From: Torreya grandis
Taxonomy: Eukaryota > Streptophyta > Pinopsida > Cupressales > Taxaceae
Assembly: GCA_037957365.1 (NCBI GenBank)
Contig: JARHVA010003263.1
Location: 492,501-556,500 of the forward strand
Direction of reading: 5' to 3'
DNA length: 64,000 bases
Positions 13,430-25,179 of this stretch are shown here, piece by piece. The notes beneath the pieces are model-generated. The model had not been told where the DNA came from. It was given only the letters and a program-made list of their open reading frames with translations, and searched no databases. Made by a program: the position numbers and the translations under genes. Every line of letters starts with the position of its first letter. Position 1 is the first letter of the stretch.

Positions 13430-13720
13430 AATCATAAAATCAAGTGGGTTCTTATAAATAATTTTTCATAGCTAAACATAGTGTCTCTCAAGTTAACAGG
13501 ATGATTGGGTTATACTACCAATGAAATCCATCCTTAAACAATCATGATTAAGTCATACAACAATGTCAACATCGAATTTTATGGAACTATATATTTTCCA
13601 ACAATTATTGGGTTTCTATCTCATCATACTCTATGCCATGTAATGGAAATTGAATTTTTGTATAATATAATTATTGGTCATCTTTATAATCCATGAAGTA
13701 TAGGTTATCCCATCCACCTT
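13430..13720 (+). pseudogene. Element C aspartic protease region (broken)
   Basis: A frame reading IMIKSYNN, a GTIxFPxxIG block and then HTLCHVMEIEFLYNIIIGHL aligns with the element D protease (29,076-29,264), where the final block is the family's YNMILxRPWLH motif. The catalytic aspartate triad lies upstream in a decayed part that I could not read confidently. Intact copies process the Gag-Pol polyprotein. Confidence 0.65.
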
Positions 13721-14264
13721 ATACTAGTGCCTCAAGTTCCCCCATGATGGAATTAAGGTTACCATTCATGCTGATTTGCAACCCTACTAATGTTGCAAAC
13801 ACCTAGAGGTTGAATTTATCAATTATAACTATTGATATGGTTCTAAATTCGTAATAAAGAAGAATAAAGAAATAGTTTTGTAACCACCCAACTCTAATTA
13901 TATTAATCCAAGTGATCTTTCTTCCACTTTGGCTGATCCATTCCCTACAAAACTTGTACAATAGGTCACTATTGAGGACATAGGTATTTTAATGTACCAT
14001 TTTAAAGATGCCTTTCACATTGAAAAGTTACCAAAGTCTATTAAGTCTTTTATAAAACCCAAGCCTTCTCAAATCCCTTGTAATCCCAACATGATTTGGA
14101 AAATGAAGAAATACATGCAGAAACCACCAATGGTATTTGTACTAGAAACTTCACCAAATTAGGATTGGAAATATTTTATTGAAAGAGATTGGTTATATTT
14201 TGACAACCTTGCTAATTATTTTCAAAATCCTAAGTACGCTATCTAAAATCAGATTAAGGATAAC

Positions 14265-14591
14265 TTGGATTATATAGATAAAGGCCTAGGGCCACGAGAG
14301 CAAGGAATCTTAAAACCATTATTAGTTGGTAAGCCTAATATGAGTCAAAGTCTTAAATTTATACTACCTGAGAATGACCTCATTTATTTAGATAGTGATT
14401 CTTTTGATTCCAATATGAATGAGACTCTTAATAGTGATGGAGCATCCCATTATAACATTTACAATGAGCTTACCAACACTAACCTAGTGGAATATAAATT
14501 TATTATGATTATCATATCCCATTGTCCCCTTTTCCTTTACCATACTAAACTCATTGGTTGGGACCAAAAAAAAAATTGTACCCCTAAATAG
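14265..14591 (+). pseudogene. Element C protease-RT connector with glycine-rich motif
   Basis: One of the longest open stretches of the element (108 codons). Near residues 6-16 it reads KGLGPREQGIL, similar to the glycine-rich GLGxxxQG motif between protease and RT in Tat-type pol. The remainder is acidic and unremarkable. It is a fragment of pol, not a separate gene. The upstream frame 13,721-14,264 has no motif I can name. Confidence 0.5.
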
Positions 14592-15169
14592 ATTTTAGAA
14601 CAAGGAATCTATTTGTGAGTAAATGGGCCTCAGAGATAAATTATCAATTGGTGATCACAAACAAGGCCTTGACTTTTCTTTGGACTCTTCTACCTACTTT
14701 GGAGAGCAAACAAACTTTCTTGGTCTTACAAAAGATAAAACATCAATATATTCAAGTGAAAAACTCTTTGAGGTGCTCACTGATTAGGAAAAAATTAAAT
14801 AAAAAGACAAGCCGTTAATTAAAAACCTATTTCATGCACTCTTGGATGGGGTATTTTGTTGATGTCCAAAGGAAGTGCATTGTCCACCAAGTCCTAGCTT
14901 TATAGCCACTGTTAGTATCACATATGAACAATATAAAGTCTTTGAGCATCTTTATCTATACTTTAAAAAGATATTTTATAGTTGGCCACTACCTAAATTA
15001 GAATATTCATATTCATCCCATTATCCATAGCTTTAGGAGGATCAAGATCAAACACTACCAACTATTTTAGAGGATGGTTTTACGATCCTCAAGGAAACCA
15101 CCACTAAAGTAAACCTTGTAAATTATGAAGATACTAAAAATATTTATCTCATAGCCTCCCTCACCAATG

Positions 15170-15960
15170 AAGAGTGTTACTTCATTGTCACCATTCTAAG
15201 GGATTTTATTGATATCTTTGCATGGGCTTATTCTAACATGCAAGGCCTAGACCCTGACTTGGTTATGCATCATCTTATTGTTATATAAATTATATGCCAA
15301 TAAATAATAAAGTGAGAAATATGGATCCATGCATTGATCTATTAGTAAAAAAGGAGTTAGAAAAACTAGTGGGAGCTGGCTTCATCTAGCCACTGGACCA
15401 TTCTGAATTGATATCAAATATAATACCAATAAGCAAAAAGACATAGGGATATTCATTTGTACTAATTTTAGAGATATCAATAAGGCATGTCCTAAAGATT
15501 ATACTACTCTACCCAACATCAACATGATTATCAAATCTACTATTGGGTATGAGATGTTGTCCCTTATGTATGGATTCTAAGGATATAATCAAATCAAGAT
15601 AGCTCAAGAGGACCATCACAAAACTACATTCACCATACTTTGTGGAACATTTTGTTACCAAGTCATGCCTTTTGGATTAAATAATTCTAGATCTACCCAT
15701 CATCATTCTATGATTGTCATCTTCTATGACATGATACATGATATTGTTGAGGACTATGTTGACGACATCCTAGTAAAATGAAGAACATGTGTTTGACATC
15801 CTAAGGTTCTTTAAATAATAATTAAGAGATTTATGAGTACAAAGTTCATCTAAATCTTAAAAAGTGTGTCTTTGGCATCACTTTTAGAAATTTGATAGGA
15901 TTCATGTGTCAAAAAGATGGATTGAATTGGATCCTTGTACAATTAAGGTCATCACAGGAA
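15170..15960 (+). pseudogene. Element C reverse transcriptase (broken, YVDD retained)
   Basis: Readable in order: the pre-RT block DIFAWAYSNMQGLDPDLV (near 15,210), INKACPKD, SLMYGF followed by a stop, then GYNQIKIAQED, TTFTILCGTFCYQVMPFGL, and the catalytic YVDDILVK at 15,755-15,778. The YVDD codons are at 15,755-15,766. A TGA follows the final K. Several stops and at least two frame changes separate the blocks. In intact relatives this copies element RNA into cDNA inside the particle. Identification is strong because the motifs are consecutive. Confidence 0.85.
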
Positions 15961-16189
15961 TGCCTCAACCTTCTAATCTAAAATAGCTCCATAGCCTACA
16001 GGGAAAGATTCAATCTATTAATAGGTTAATTTCACAACTGAAAAATAAGTGTCATCCTTTTACACACCTACTGAATAAATGGGTCACTTTTCAATGAGAT
16101 TTTGACTGTCAACTAGCATTTATGAATCTCACAACATACTTGGCTAACCCTCTAGTTTTGATACCACCAACATCTGGATAATGATTAGT

Positions 16190-16570
16190 TCTTTTATATT
16201 TCTGCCATTAAACATGCAATGGGTACACTCTTTACCCAACATGATGAAAAAATAAACAAACATGTAGTTTAATATTTGAACCACACACTTTTAGCATATG
16301 AACATAATTATACACCTATGGAGAAGACATGTTTAACATTGGTGTTCACCTCCCAAAAGTTACGATAGTATATGATGAATAATAAAACTATTGTTATTGT
16401 TAAAGTGGACCCTCTCAAATATTTATTGTATAAAATAATTATTACATGACACATGGACAAATGGGTCATGCTCTTAAGTGAATTTGATGTTGAGTACTAG
16501 AACCAAAAGGTTATCAAGGGGTAGGTCATTGCAAATGAACTTGTAGAAGCTCCTATTGTAGATACTTAAC
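16190..16570 (+). pseudogene. Element C first RNase H (RT-associated, broken)
   Basis: The frame reads AMGTLFTQHDE, YTPMEKTCLTLVF, KLRxYMMNNKT, VDPLKYLL and LLSEFDVEY in the order of the gypsy RNase H domain. It is interrupted by stops at several positions. It sits directly after RT, as expected for a Ty3/gypsy pol. Confidence 0.75.
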
Positions 16571-16639
16571 CACTCATACTTGATTTTTAAAATGATTCTA
16601 TTATGATAATTGAAGAAGTGTTGTATGAATATGAACAAT

Positions 16640-16960
16640 GGTAATTATAATTTTATGGATCATTTACATCCCATAGATTTGGGGATGGAATTTTGTTGAT
16701 TATACCAACAATATGGTCGAGTATGAAGCCCTTATTATAGGACTTCATCTTATAGTACAGTGGTATATCTAGCAGTTAATGGTTCATGGGGATTATTAAT
16801 TGATTATTAATCAAAGTACAGATCAATATCAAAATCAAGATGACAATATTTTAACCTATAAGCACATTGTGGATAATCTCAAGTCTTATTTCAAATCCCT
16901 ATAATTTGAAAAAGTACCATAAGACAATAATAGATCAATAAATGTAATGGAGAAAATTGG
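16640..16960 (+). pseudogene. Element C second, archaeal-type RNase H (broken)
   Basis: TNNMVEYEALIIGLHL is the characteristic central motif of the additional RNase H in Tat-lineage elements. MVHGDY follows, where related copies have a YGDS block, and later a DNILTYKHIVDNLKSYF helix region. Its presence downstream of the first RNase H supports the Tat assignment. Stops make it non-functional. Confidence 0.75.
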
Positions 16961-17169
16961 TTCCATGATAAAATATACCAACAGTGTCAAAGAGAATTAG
17001 TTCCTCATTAAAAATATTCTATAGCTTGCTCATGTATTTCTAGATTTATAGAGGATATGCACTATTTTTGGTCTCAATCCCCCACCTGAACTACCTTGGT
17101 TCTAAGACAATTATAAAAATTTCCACAACCAAGCTTTTCCTCCTGATATTTCACATAATCACCATTAAA

Positions 17170-18345
17170 TATTCATTCATCACATAAGCCATTATACTCT
17201 CCTTGAAAAAATTATTTATCATAAGAGCTATGATGTAACACCTCTTCATTTTTTATCTTTGAGGAGAATCCAAGCTGGTGCTTATGGAGGTTCATGAAGG
17301 AATGTGTGGGGACCACACCAATGGTGTAGTCTTAACCAAGAAACTCCTTAAAATAGTGTAATATTGGCCCAATATGGAAATATATGCTTGTAATAATATT
17401 AGGAAGAGTCTTTCTTGATAATAACATGGTAATTTGATACACACAACTTACTATCCACTTTAGCCAATCACTACACCATGACCATTCTCTACACAGGGCC
17501 TTAATATCATTAGGAAAGTCAACCCAACTTCTTCTGATGGCCACAATCACATTCTCTCTACTACCAAGTATTTTACTAAGTGGATTGAGGCCATTCCTCT
17601 CACTTACATCACCAAGAAATATATTACCAAATTTATCCATTACCATATCATATGTTGATATGGTATACTAGACTGTGTTATATTTGAGAATGATAGATCA
17701 TTTATAAACTAAGATGGTAAATCTCTTTGAACCATGTTCAAAATCAAACATAAGAGATTCACACCATATAAACAACAAGGAAATGATAAAGTTAAGGCAT
17801 CTAATAGAACCATTATTTCAATCCTAAAAAAGATTGTCAATGATGATGGTCATAATTGGCACTTAAAAATAATTCTTACCATTTGGGCTTATCACACTAT
17901 TCACCAAACCCCCACAAGATCCAATCCATACTCCCTTGTTTATGGAATTCAAGCTATTATCCCAGTCAAGATCGAGGTACCTTAACTATAGGTATCCTTG
18001 GAGAACATTGAGGATGATGAAGATTATAGAGTTTCTAGGTTGTAAGATATCAATCTCCTTCATGGCAAGTGTTTAGTTTCCCTGGACAACTTGAAAGCAT
18101 ATCAAAATAGATTATGTAGAATCTATAAAAAGTGCATTCTCCCTCAAGAATTTAAAATTGGTGACTTATTCTTGAAGGAGAACCAAATGAACACTAATGT
18201 TGAATGCAATAACAAGGGTAATTTCTAACTTAATTGGTTGGGCCCATATATAGTCACAACAAATTATGAATTGAGGACATACCTATTAGCTACTCCAAAT
18301 GGAAAAGAACTCCAAAAACCCATGAATATTATACATCTCAAGTGA
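17170..18345 (+). pseudogene. Element C integrase (broken)
   Basis: In order: the zinc-binding region (VHEGMCGDHTNGVVLTKKLL near 17,285), the core with TKYFTKWIEAIPLTYITKK (17,560-17,620), a clean 83-codon stretch at 17,734-17,985 carrying FTPYKQQGNDKVKASNRT and TPTRSNPYSLVYGIQAI, and the C-terminal region (QEFKIGDLFLKEN, NWLGPYIV) to 18,345. These are standard landmarks of Tat-type integrase. Stops and frame changes disrupt it. A minus-strand open frame across 17,332-17,646 is only its shadow. Confidence 0.85.
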
Positions 18346-18399
18346 TTCTACACTTGATGGAATTTTTTGAACCATTTTCTACAAGATCCCTTACTTGGG

Positions 18400-19170
18400 G
18401 GTAGCTTATATCGAAGTTTCTTATTCCACCATTATACTCTAGATTGTCCTATTCTAAACCATTTTTATTTTATATCATTCTATCTTGAACCTTTGTATTA
18501 ACCTAGACCATTCTACCTTGAACAATATTCTTTTACTATACCTAGACCATTGTACACATGGACCATTATCACTTGGATCATTTACATTCCATTAAACTCA
18601 TTTTCCTTCCAATTTGGACCATTGTAACCTGGACCATTATATCCCATAACCAATTATCATCCTGATTATGATTCTTAGGCATTCTGGACATGCTCAACAC
18701 CTATTCTATAAATCAGTTTAGCCTAAATATTATTTCATAGCTTCTTTTTATAAATAAGTGTATGAAAATATGTTAGCACATGGTTTTTTCCTACTGAATG
18801 GTTTTTTAGATTTATTCAACACTACATACTGTTATATCATTATTTTACTACTATTTGGTAGGCATTGTTTCCTTGATAAGATCCATTACATCTCATTTAG
18901 ATTTTTACTTTCTTGTGGATGTGCAACTCCTCAACTAAGTGGTTTTATGTACCATTATTTATATTCATGATCCCCATTATAACTGATTTAGTTATTGTTT
19001 GAACTCTTAACTATGGAAGTTCATCTACTTAGTTAGGTAGTTCCTTGTATCTATTTTTAATATTTTATTTTGGTTGATTATACCAAAAAAAAACATTATA
19101 AACTAAACATTTCCTTGAGCCTTTTTTATTCAATTTTGTTATTTGTGTCACTGATCACTCTAACTCAATG
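18400..19170. repeat. Degenerate tandem motif in element C post-integrase spacer
   Basis: A core close to cctagaccattgta or ggaccattat recurs from 18,420 to 18,640 (for example near 18,511, 18,541, 18,564, 18,615 and 18,631). The rest of the spacer to 19,170 shows nothing. Tandem arrays after integrase are common in Tat elements. Confidence 0.45.
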
Positions 19171-19249
19171 TCATGTCTCGACCCGGAGGTCGGGCTAGTT
19201 TGTTGTGATCTTGTATACTCCCTATAATAAGCCACTCTCCTCTCTATAG

Positions 19250-21290
19250 TAATGGCCACCTCATATGCCCAATTCCATTAGGTTATCTCATCCTTGGCAT
19301 GTAATACATCATCCTTCATGTTCAAGGCATCATCCTTGGCCATAATAACATTAGCTAAGGATATAACTACTCCTAAACCTGTATCCATCTTGATTTAATG
19401 AGCCTCATCCTACTCATTTATGAGCCTCTCCACCTATGATATCAATCTCTCCCTATCCACCCGATATTTATCTCACTCCCCAACCACTATTAGTAGCTCC
19501 ATATCTCATTTAGATAACTAGGCTTGAACCCTAATCAATTGTGTAAACTATCTTCTCAAAGTAGTAACATCTACATCTTTGGCTATAATAAGACCTTATA
19601 GCCTAGTAGTCTCCCCCTGAGTAGTCACTAACTATGCTTGTAACCCAACTATAGTGATTTGTAATATTTCAATCTCTAAGAGTCATCCAATAATCTCCCT
19701 CTAAAGTCTGTCTATTAATGATTGGTCCTACATGGACCTCCCTATTCTAAAGGGTCCTTCCCCTCTTGAACCTATCCTTTCACCTATGTTGGAGGGCCCT
19801 ACCCCTCTTAAACCTATCCCATGCCTACCTTCACCACCTGGGGAATCACCCATGTCCACATCCTACTGACCTAGCTTGACCATCTCTATATCATCTTTTA
19901 GACCCTATTGTGCCCACAACTTCACTAACTAGAATGGTATATCATATGGGATATCTAGTTATATAGGCACCTAACCCTATCATTGAGATGGGGTATATAT
20001 GTAATCTCGCCTCATCCTAACCCACCTCTGATGTAAGATTAGTTTTTAGGATAATGGAATAATCAATCATATAAGTCTCACCTCAATCCACCATGTAGGA
20101 TAAGCATTGGTAACCTCTACATCTATAACCCCTCTGACATAATCCCATAATACATGAAACACCCTACCATAGTCAAGAACTAACTGAACCCTAGGCACTA
20201 GTGGACCCCTCTCCCTGATCTTCCTAATCACATGCATGAAGTAGTGTGAACCCTCTGGGACATTATCTTACATGTCCAACTATCATTATACTTGATCTAG
20301 CATGTACCTCGCTATCACATAGTCATGGTAAACTATGATGTAACATGGAGTGATCATAAAATCAGTCATGAATAAGTCCTCTACCCATAGCCACTATGTC
20401 CTTAAGTAAGGGCACAAAATAAATTATTCATCCTCCATATCATTTATTTCTCAATAATAATAATAATGCAAGTTTTCCAAGTGTCATTATATACCTGGCC
20501 CTATAAAGTACCATCCCTGTTCCAAAGGATCCTCTCATCCCCTCTAGTATCTAGGCCCCATTGGTTGTGTAATGGCTATGTGCCCCCATGTCCATACCTA
20601 TGGAAGTTTTTTATGGGATATTTTATGACCTCTATAATATTATAAAATGTGTAGGTCCCTATATGGTTGAACTAGGATCACTAGTTCGTAGGCAAATTGT
20701 GTCAGTTGATCAAACATCTCCTGCCCCATGCCAATCAAACCCAATGGATATAACTATCCACTCTTGTACGCAATTAGAAGGTTGTTGATAAGAGGTATCA
20801 AAAAATAACAACTATAGGGGAAAGAACCATTTTCTTTCTCTATCCTATAGGGGCCAAGACAAATCCTCTAGTGCATCTACATATATACAACCATCTACAA
20901 TCTCTAGGTCCACTACTCTGAGCAGGTTATCTAACATAGCCTATCATCTAGCTGACATCCAATTGATCTTATGGACTCACAATGGTACCCAAAATATATG
21001 ATGAACATCCTAAAATGTCATTATGGCTTCCCCAGTTGGTAGATGAAATTTCAAAGTCTCCAAGTGTTACCTCTCCATGAGTGCTGATAAGTAAGTTCTA
21101 TCTGCATGAATCACTGATAAGTGTGCTAGATGATATAAGTCTACTACAACCAAGATGCCCACGAGTTTGTCTATCATGATCCCCTATTGATACAACACCT
21201 AATATAATTTTTCCTATGACATGATGACTCCAAATCACTCCTACAAATCATACACATGGCATTAGGTCAATTATCTTTCCTTTTGTTTAC
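19250..21290 (-). pseudogene. Antisense plant mobile domain (PMD) frame of element C, with coiled-coil tail (broken)
   Basis: Read on the minus strand. Around 21,170-20,970 the frame gives LYHLAHLSVIHADRTYLSAL, MER, a stop where tryptophan is expected, HLETLKFHLPTGEAIMTF and a further block ending VPL. This matches the conserved heart of the PMD family, whose pattern is a DRSLLTAL-like strand, then WRPET, then FHLPxGE and a short DV helix. The distal part (about 19,700-19,390) reads as a Q/E/L-rich helix with long heptad-like runs, in which stops replace expected glutamines. In plants PMD proteins occur as host genes (for example MAIL1/MAIN) and as cargo of Mutator-like and Ty3/gypsy elements. 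Here the frame lies opposite in strand to the gag-pol of C, between integrase and 3' LTR. Its function is unknown and the copy is dead. Confidence 0.7.
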
Positions 21291-21712
21291 ATAATTATTT
21301 TAATTTTGAGGCATAGAATAATCATCTATGGGCCTCACTCTTTATTCTTATAATTTAGGTCTTGGATTAATCTCATATGGACCCCATTAAAGTTTATTTT
21401 TTATGTTTTTACCATTATTTTTTGATCCCATCATTTATCAAGTCATTTCTGTTACTTTGTAGGGAGATCTCACTAAAAGCAACAAACCTACCATTTCGTA
21501 GGTCATTTATACCAAACAACATGTTGATCTCACAATCCTTTGAAAAATTTCCGTTTGAAAAGGTCATTTCCACCAAAAATTATGAAATCACTAATATCCT
21601 AGTGATCTCACCATTTACCCATGATCCAACCAAAAGTCTAGTGAAATCATTGATTGCGTGGTGATTCTATCATTTTTGTGGGTGAACTTGCCATTCTCCA
21701 AATTTGGAAAAA
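21291..21712. repeat. Element C 3' region with inverted copies of the leader minisatellite
   Basis: Blocks such as gtgatctcaccattt (21,602) and gtgattctatcattttt (21,661) are reverse complements of the repeat core seen at 8,020-8,560 of the same element. The array runs up to the insertion point of element D at 21,712/37,081. Confidence 0.5.
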
Positions 21713-22955
21713 TGTTGAAATCTATGAATATAAGATTTTGACTCAAGAGAGGATGCTTAGTATGGTGTTATTTTCAAAATGAAAACAAAATGAAATAAAC
21801 ACACTAAATAACATAACATCTCTAGGCCTAGACACTAGGGAGAGCTTAGTTAATAAACATGAATAAAATAAAGAACTAGAATGCAAGAGAAACCCTTTTT
21901 TACCTTCCTTAGATGCTCTAAAATGCCTGTTGTAGTGGCTTTCTTGGCTTGTTCTCATTAATTCTTCATCAAAGGAAGCCTGGCTGCCTCCATCTCTCCT
22001 TGGCACCTTTGGCTTGTGGCTTGGCTTCAATTGGAATCAATTTGGCACAGTAACACTAATTTCATGAAGCTTTGTAATCAATTATACATTATAAATTTGC
22101 ATAATCATGTCTTTTGAAGATATTTGAGCATAATAACTTTTCACTAAAATAGCTTAGAAATGATGTGGTAAAGCCTCCTATTTATAGATTTTTTAAAATG
22201 TCTAGAATCAACATGAACTGTCCATCCTGAGATTGAGATGTGTGGTTGAGGATTGATTCATTTTTTGGAATTAAATTTATAATTATCCTCATCAAGACAT
22301 TGGAAGAAGGGGAAATTAAGAGGCATAAAGGGCATCATGGAAGGCATTGATGAGGCATGGAGGGTATGAATCCTGATATTTGTGGTGTTTATGGCCTAGG
22401 GATGTCTTCTGAAGAAATGAGGTCACTTAATGATGCAAATATTCAATATTTATTTCCAAAATAAATTATTCAACAAGTTTCCATTGATTTATTGATTAGG
22501 ATCTAATTTGGTTTAATTATCTCTTAAGCATGATTACGCACTTTGTGCACAAATTACTCCAATTGATCAGAATGCCTTGTTATTGGTCCAAAATTTGACT
22601 GGATTGGAATTGGAAGGAAATATTAGATGCATTGGATTCATTATTCCATTTAGGATTTTACCAAAAAAAATAATGAAGTCACATGTCTTGTGTAAGAGAT
22701 TTTATAGGAAAGAGCAATCCAGAGCAACTACGTGCAAAATTGGCATTTTGACTCAAAATGATCTAATCAAAGTTAGTTGGCCCATAAATTACATTGCCCC
22801 ATTTAATGATAATTTAGCTAAAATCAGCACTTGAATATGTCAGTTTCACATCATTTAATGAATTTTAGTGTTTTTAGGCCAAATTGTGCATTTTGGGTGG
22901 AAATTGGCCAAAAGCTTGATTGGAGGTTATTGGTGGCTAGATTTAGGTGTCTATA
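21713..22955 (-). repeat. Element D 3' LTR
   Basis: Direct repeat of 35,847-37,080. Shared long blocks include atctctaggc-tagacactaggg, ctttggcttgtg, cataatcatgtctttt and gccaaattgtgcattttggg. The shared sequence ends at gtgtctata. Short plus-strand open frames near the inner end of both LTRs are antisense to the element and are not genes. Confidence 0.9.
22179..22186 (-). promoter_or_regulatory. TATA box of element D 3' LTR
   Basis: On the minus strand the region reads ctataaataggagg, a good plant TATA box. The same position in the 5' LTR is at 36,303-36,310. Conservation in both LTRs supports a promoter role in the live ancestor. Confidence 0.6.
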
Positions 22956-22972
22956 ATTTGCCCCTATTTGAG
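22956..22972 (-). other. Element D polypurine tract
   Basis: On the minus strand aaataggggcaaat directly precedes the 3' LTR, in the position where second-strand synthesis is primed. Element C has the same arrangement at 37,719-37,734. Confidence 0.7.
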
Positions 22973-23230
22973 AAGGCATTGTAAGTTATAAGCATAGTAA
23001 TGTATTCTCAAAGAATGAAAAGTTCATGTATGCCTACAATTGTAATGATGATAAACTAACTATATGATGTCCCCTCAAGGGAATGGTTGGCACAAGTAGG
23101 TTGGCAAATGGTCCCTCAAAAAGAAAGAAGTGAAATGAGGAGAACAAAGAAAGGAAAGATGATGGGATGAAAACACAATGATATTGAAAAAGTAGTCAAA
23201 ATCATTGATAATTTAAGTGGGATTGTGTAT

Positions 23231-23502
23231 AATGGTTTGCCCAAAAGCAATTATAAGCATTGTACCCCTATAATGGCAACATGGTATAATAACACAATAA
23301 TTTGCCCAAAGGTGGTTATAATCATTGAGAAGATGGAGCTGCCCTGGTTAGGATAGACAAATAAGAGAATAACATGCCTCTAAATGGGCAAAAAAATTAA
23401 ATTGGTGACAACACAATGATTTTCCCAAAGGTGATTATAATCATTGAGAAATGCAGGTGAGATAATGTGCAATGATTTGCCCATAGGTAGTTATAATCAT
23501 TG
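23231..23502. repeat. Repeated hairpin module in element D 3' spacer
   Basis: Four copies near 23,231, 23,295, 23,413 and 23,470 follow the pattern caatgattt-gcccaaaggt-ggttat-aatcattg. The outer arms caatgatt and aatcattg are inverted repeats, so each copy can fold. Spacing is 55-119 bases. Two more diverged copies lie near 24,770 and 24,815. Confidence 0.65.
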
Positions 23503-25179
23503 GACCTCGATTATGGAAAACATGATAAACTTGGCTAATGATGATGGTAACTTAACACAAAGGGTAATGATGAATTGGAACAACCTACTAGTAGGGAGAT
23601 ACTCATCTGAACTAATAAAAGTTGAAATTCTTTCATGGTTAATTACTTTATTTGGGGTATTATTGGGATTGAATGAGGATGTTGGTGCTGAAGAGATGCC
23701 ACCATTGCTGAATAGACTTCTTGAAGTTGAGGTTTGTTTTAACATGTGTCAATAGGCATCATGTTATAACATCATGAGGACTTGGCTAAAATATGCATAA
23801 GGAATGACTCCCATAATCCAATACGTAATAGAAAACAATGCACCAATGATAAAAACCATGATGACAATGTAAACATATGAATATGGATAGATTCAAGTGT
23901 AAGTGTGGGCAAGTAATCACCCAATGAACACACATAGATTGAATCAAGGCAATAGTGCTGAAATAAAATAAATAAGAAGACAAATAAACAAAATAAGCAG
24001 AGACAAACAAACAAACAATGTAATAAAAACTATATGAACATTGTCCATAGAAAATAGGTGACAATTGAACAAACAATCAAAATGGGGGAATATAAGAAAA
24101 ATAAGGAGGTGGTTGAGTTGTCTCCATATGTACTAGGCAAGTGGACACTACCTATATAGTTCCATGGATGTAATATCCAATAAAAGACTTCAGACCAAAT
24201 GTAGTTCTCCCAAGGAATGGGAAAAATGTGATAACTAATGAAAACAAATAGAATGGATGTGATAGAAACATAGGAATGATCTGTAAAAATGGCAAGTGCA
24301 TGAGCGAAAAGGCCAAAAAGGATGGGGAAAATAAATGACAAGTGATGTGATTGTAACTTATTAAGGGTTCCTAGAATCCTTAAGGAAAAGAAGAGGTCAA
24401 TGTTTTTGTTCTTTTCTAATAATTTTTCAAATGTTTTTGGAATTTTTTTGGAGTGTCTCAACTCAATTAAGAATGATGAGACACTAAATGGTTTAATCTC
24501 AAAAAATGGTGAGAGAATTTAAACTTAATTTGATCATAAAATAGTGAGAGCATGGTGGAAAGGGTGACTAAAATAACCTCAACAATTATCGAGCACTGCC
24601 TACATAATCCTAGAGTAGGACCTCAAGTCACTGTAGTTCCACCCTTATAATGGAGGAACTTGACTAATTTAGCAGTCAATTCAAACAAAATAGGCATAGT
24701 TGGTAAAAAATCATGGTATGACATAAGAAGTGGTAAGCTGGTATGTCAAGGATAAATGTTGCCCCTATTTTACCCATAGGTAGTTATAACTAGGACATAA
24801 TGACATAGATCAATGGTACTAATTTTCCCAAAGATAGTTATAATTATTAGCAAGATCAGTGGTAAGAAAGGAATAAAAAAAAGGATGCAACTATAGAAAC
24901 TTCTACCATACTATTCCAAAATATGATCTCTATCTGAAGTTCTTAAACTAACTAATGAAACTAATTAGATACCTTGATGCTGAAAATGCATAATGAATGG
25001 AAAAAATCAAGGTTAAATGGGTTAGGGTTTAGAACACATTGGGATAATAGGTAAAAAGTGGAAAGTGGATATGGAAAATAGGATGGATAGGGATGGTATT
25101 TGTACAAAGAAGAATATTGATAAAATGACATAACTGAGATGGTCCTTATAGACAATACACCTTAACATTCAAGCATAGT
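23503..25179 (-). other. Element D 3' spacer between integrase and polypurine tract
   Basis: About 1.7 kb after the integrase. No PMD frame like that of element C is readable on either strand. A 143-codon minus-strand open frame (24,030-24,461) is rich in F, L, I, S and Y and has several hydrophobic stretches. I cannot match it to a family, and it is probably a by-product of purine-rich plus-strand sequence. Confidence 0.4.

Noticed and set aside
17332..17646. Minus-strand open frame of 104 codons
   Set aside because: It lies exactly opposite the element C integrase, whose motifs are readable on the plus strand.
21708..21712. aaaaa and agatc as target-site duplication of element D
   Set aside because: The two flanks do not match. 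In AT-rich DNA a partial match would carry no weight.
22577..22834. Plus-strand open frame with a relative at 36,654-36,959
   Set aside because: The two are similar only because both lie in the LTRs of element D. They are antisense to the element and match no known family.
23231..23502. Repeats with regular spacers, considered as a CRISPR array
   Set aside because: Copies are few and degenerate, spacing is irregular, and the context is a plant retrotransposon with no cas genes.
24030..24461. Longest open frame in the window (143 codons, minus strand), hydrophobic, downstream of integrase in element D, where an envelope-like gene could lie
   Set aside because: No family motif. The composition (F, L, I, S, Y) is what the complement of purine-rich AT sequence gives, and overlapping minus-strand frames show the same character. 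The position alone does not support an envelope gene.
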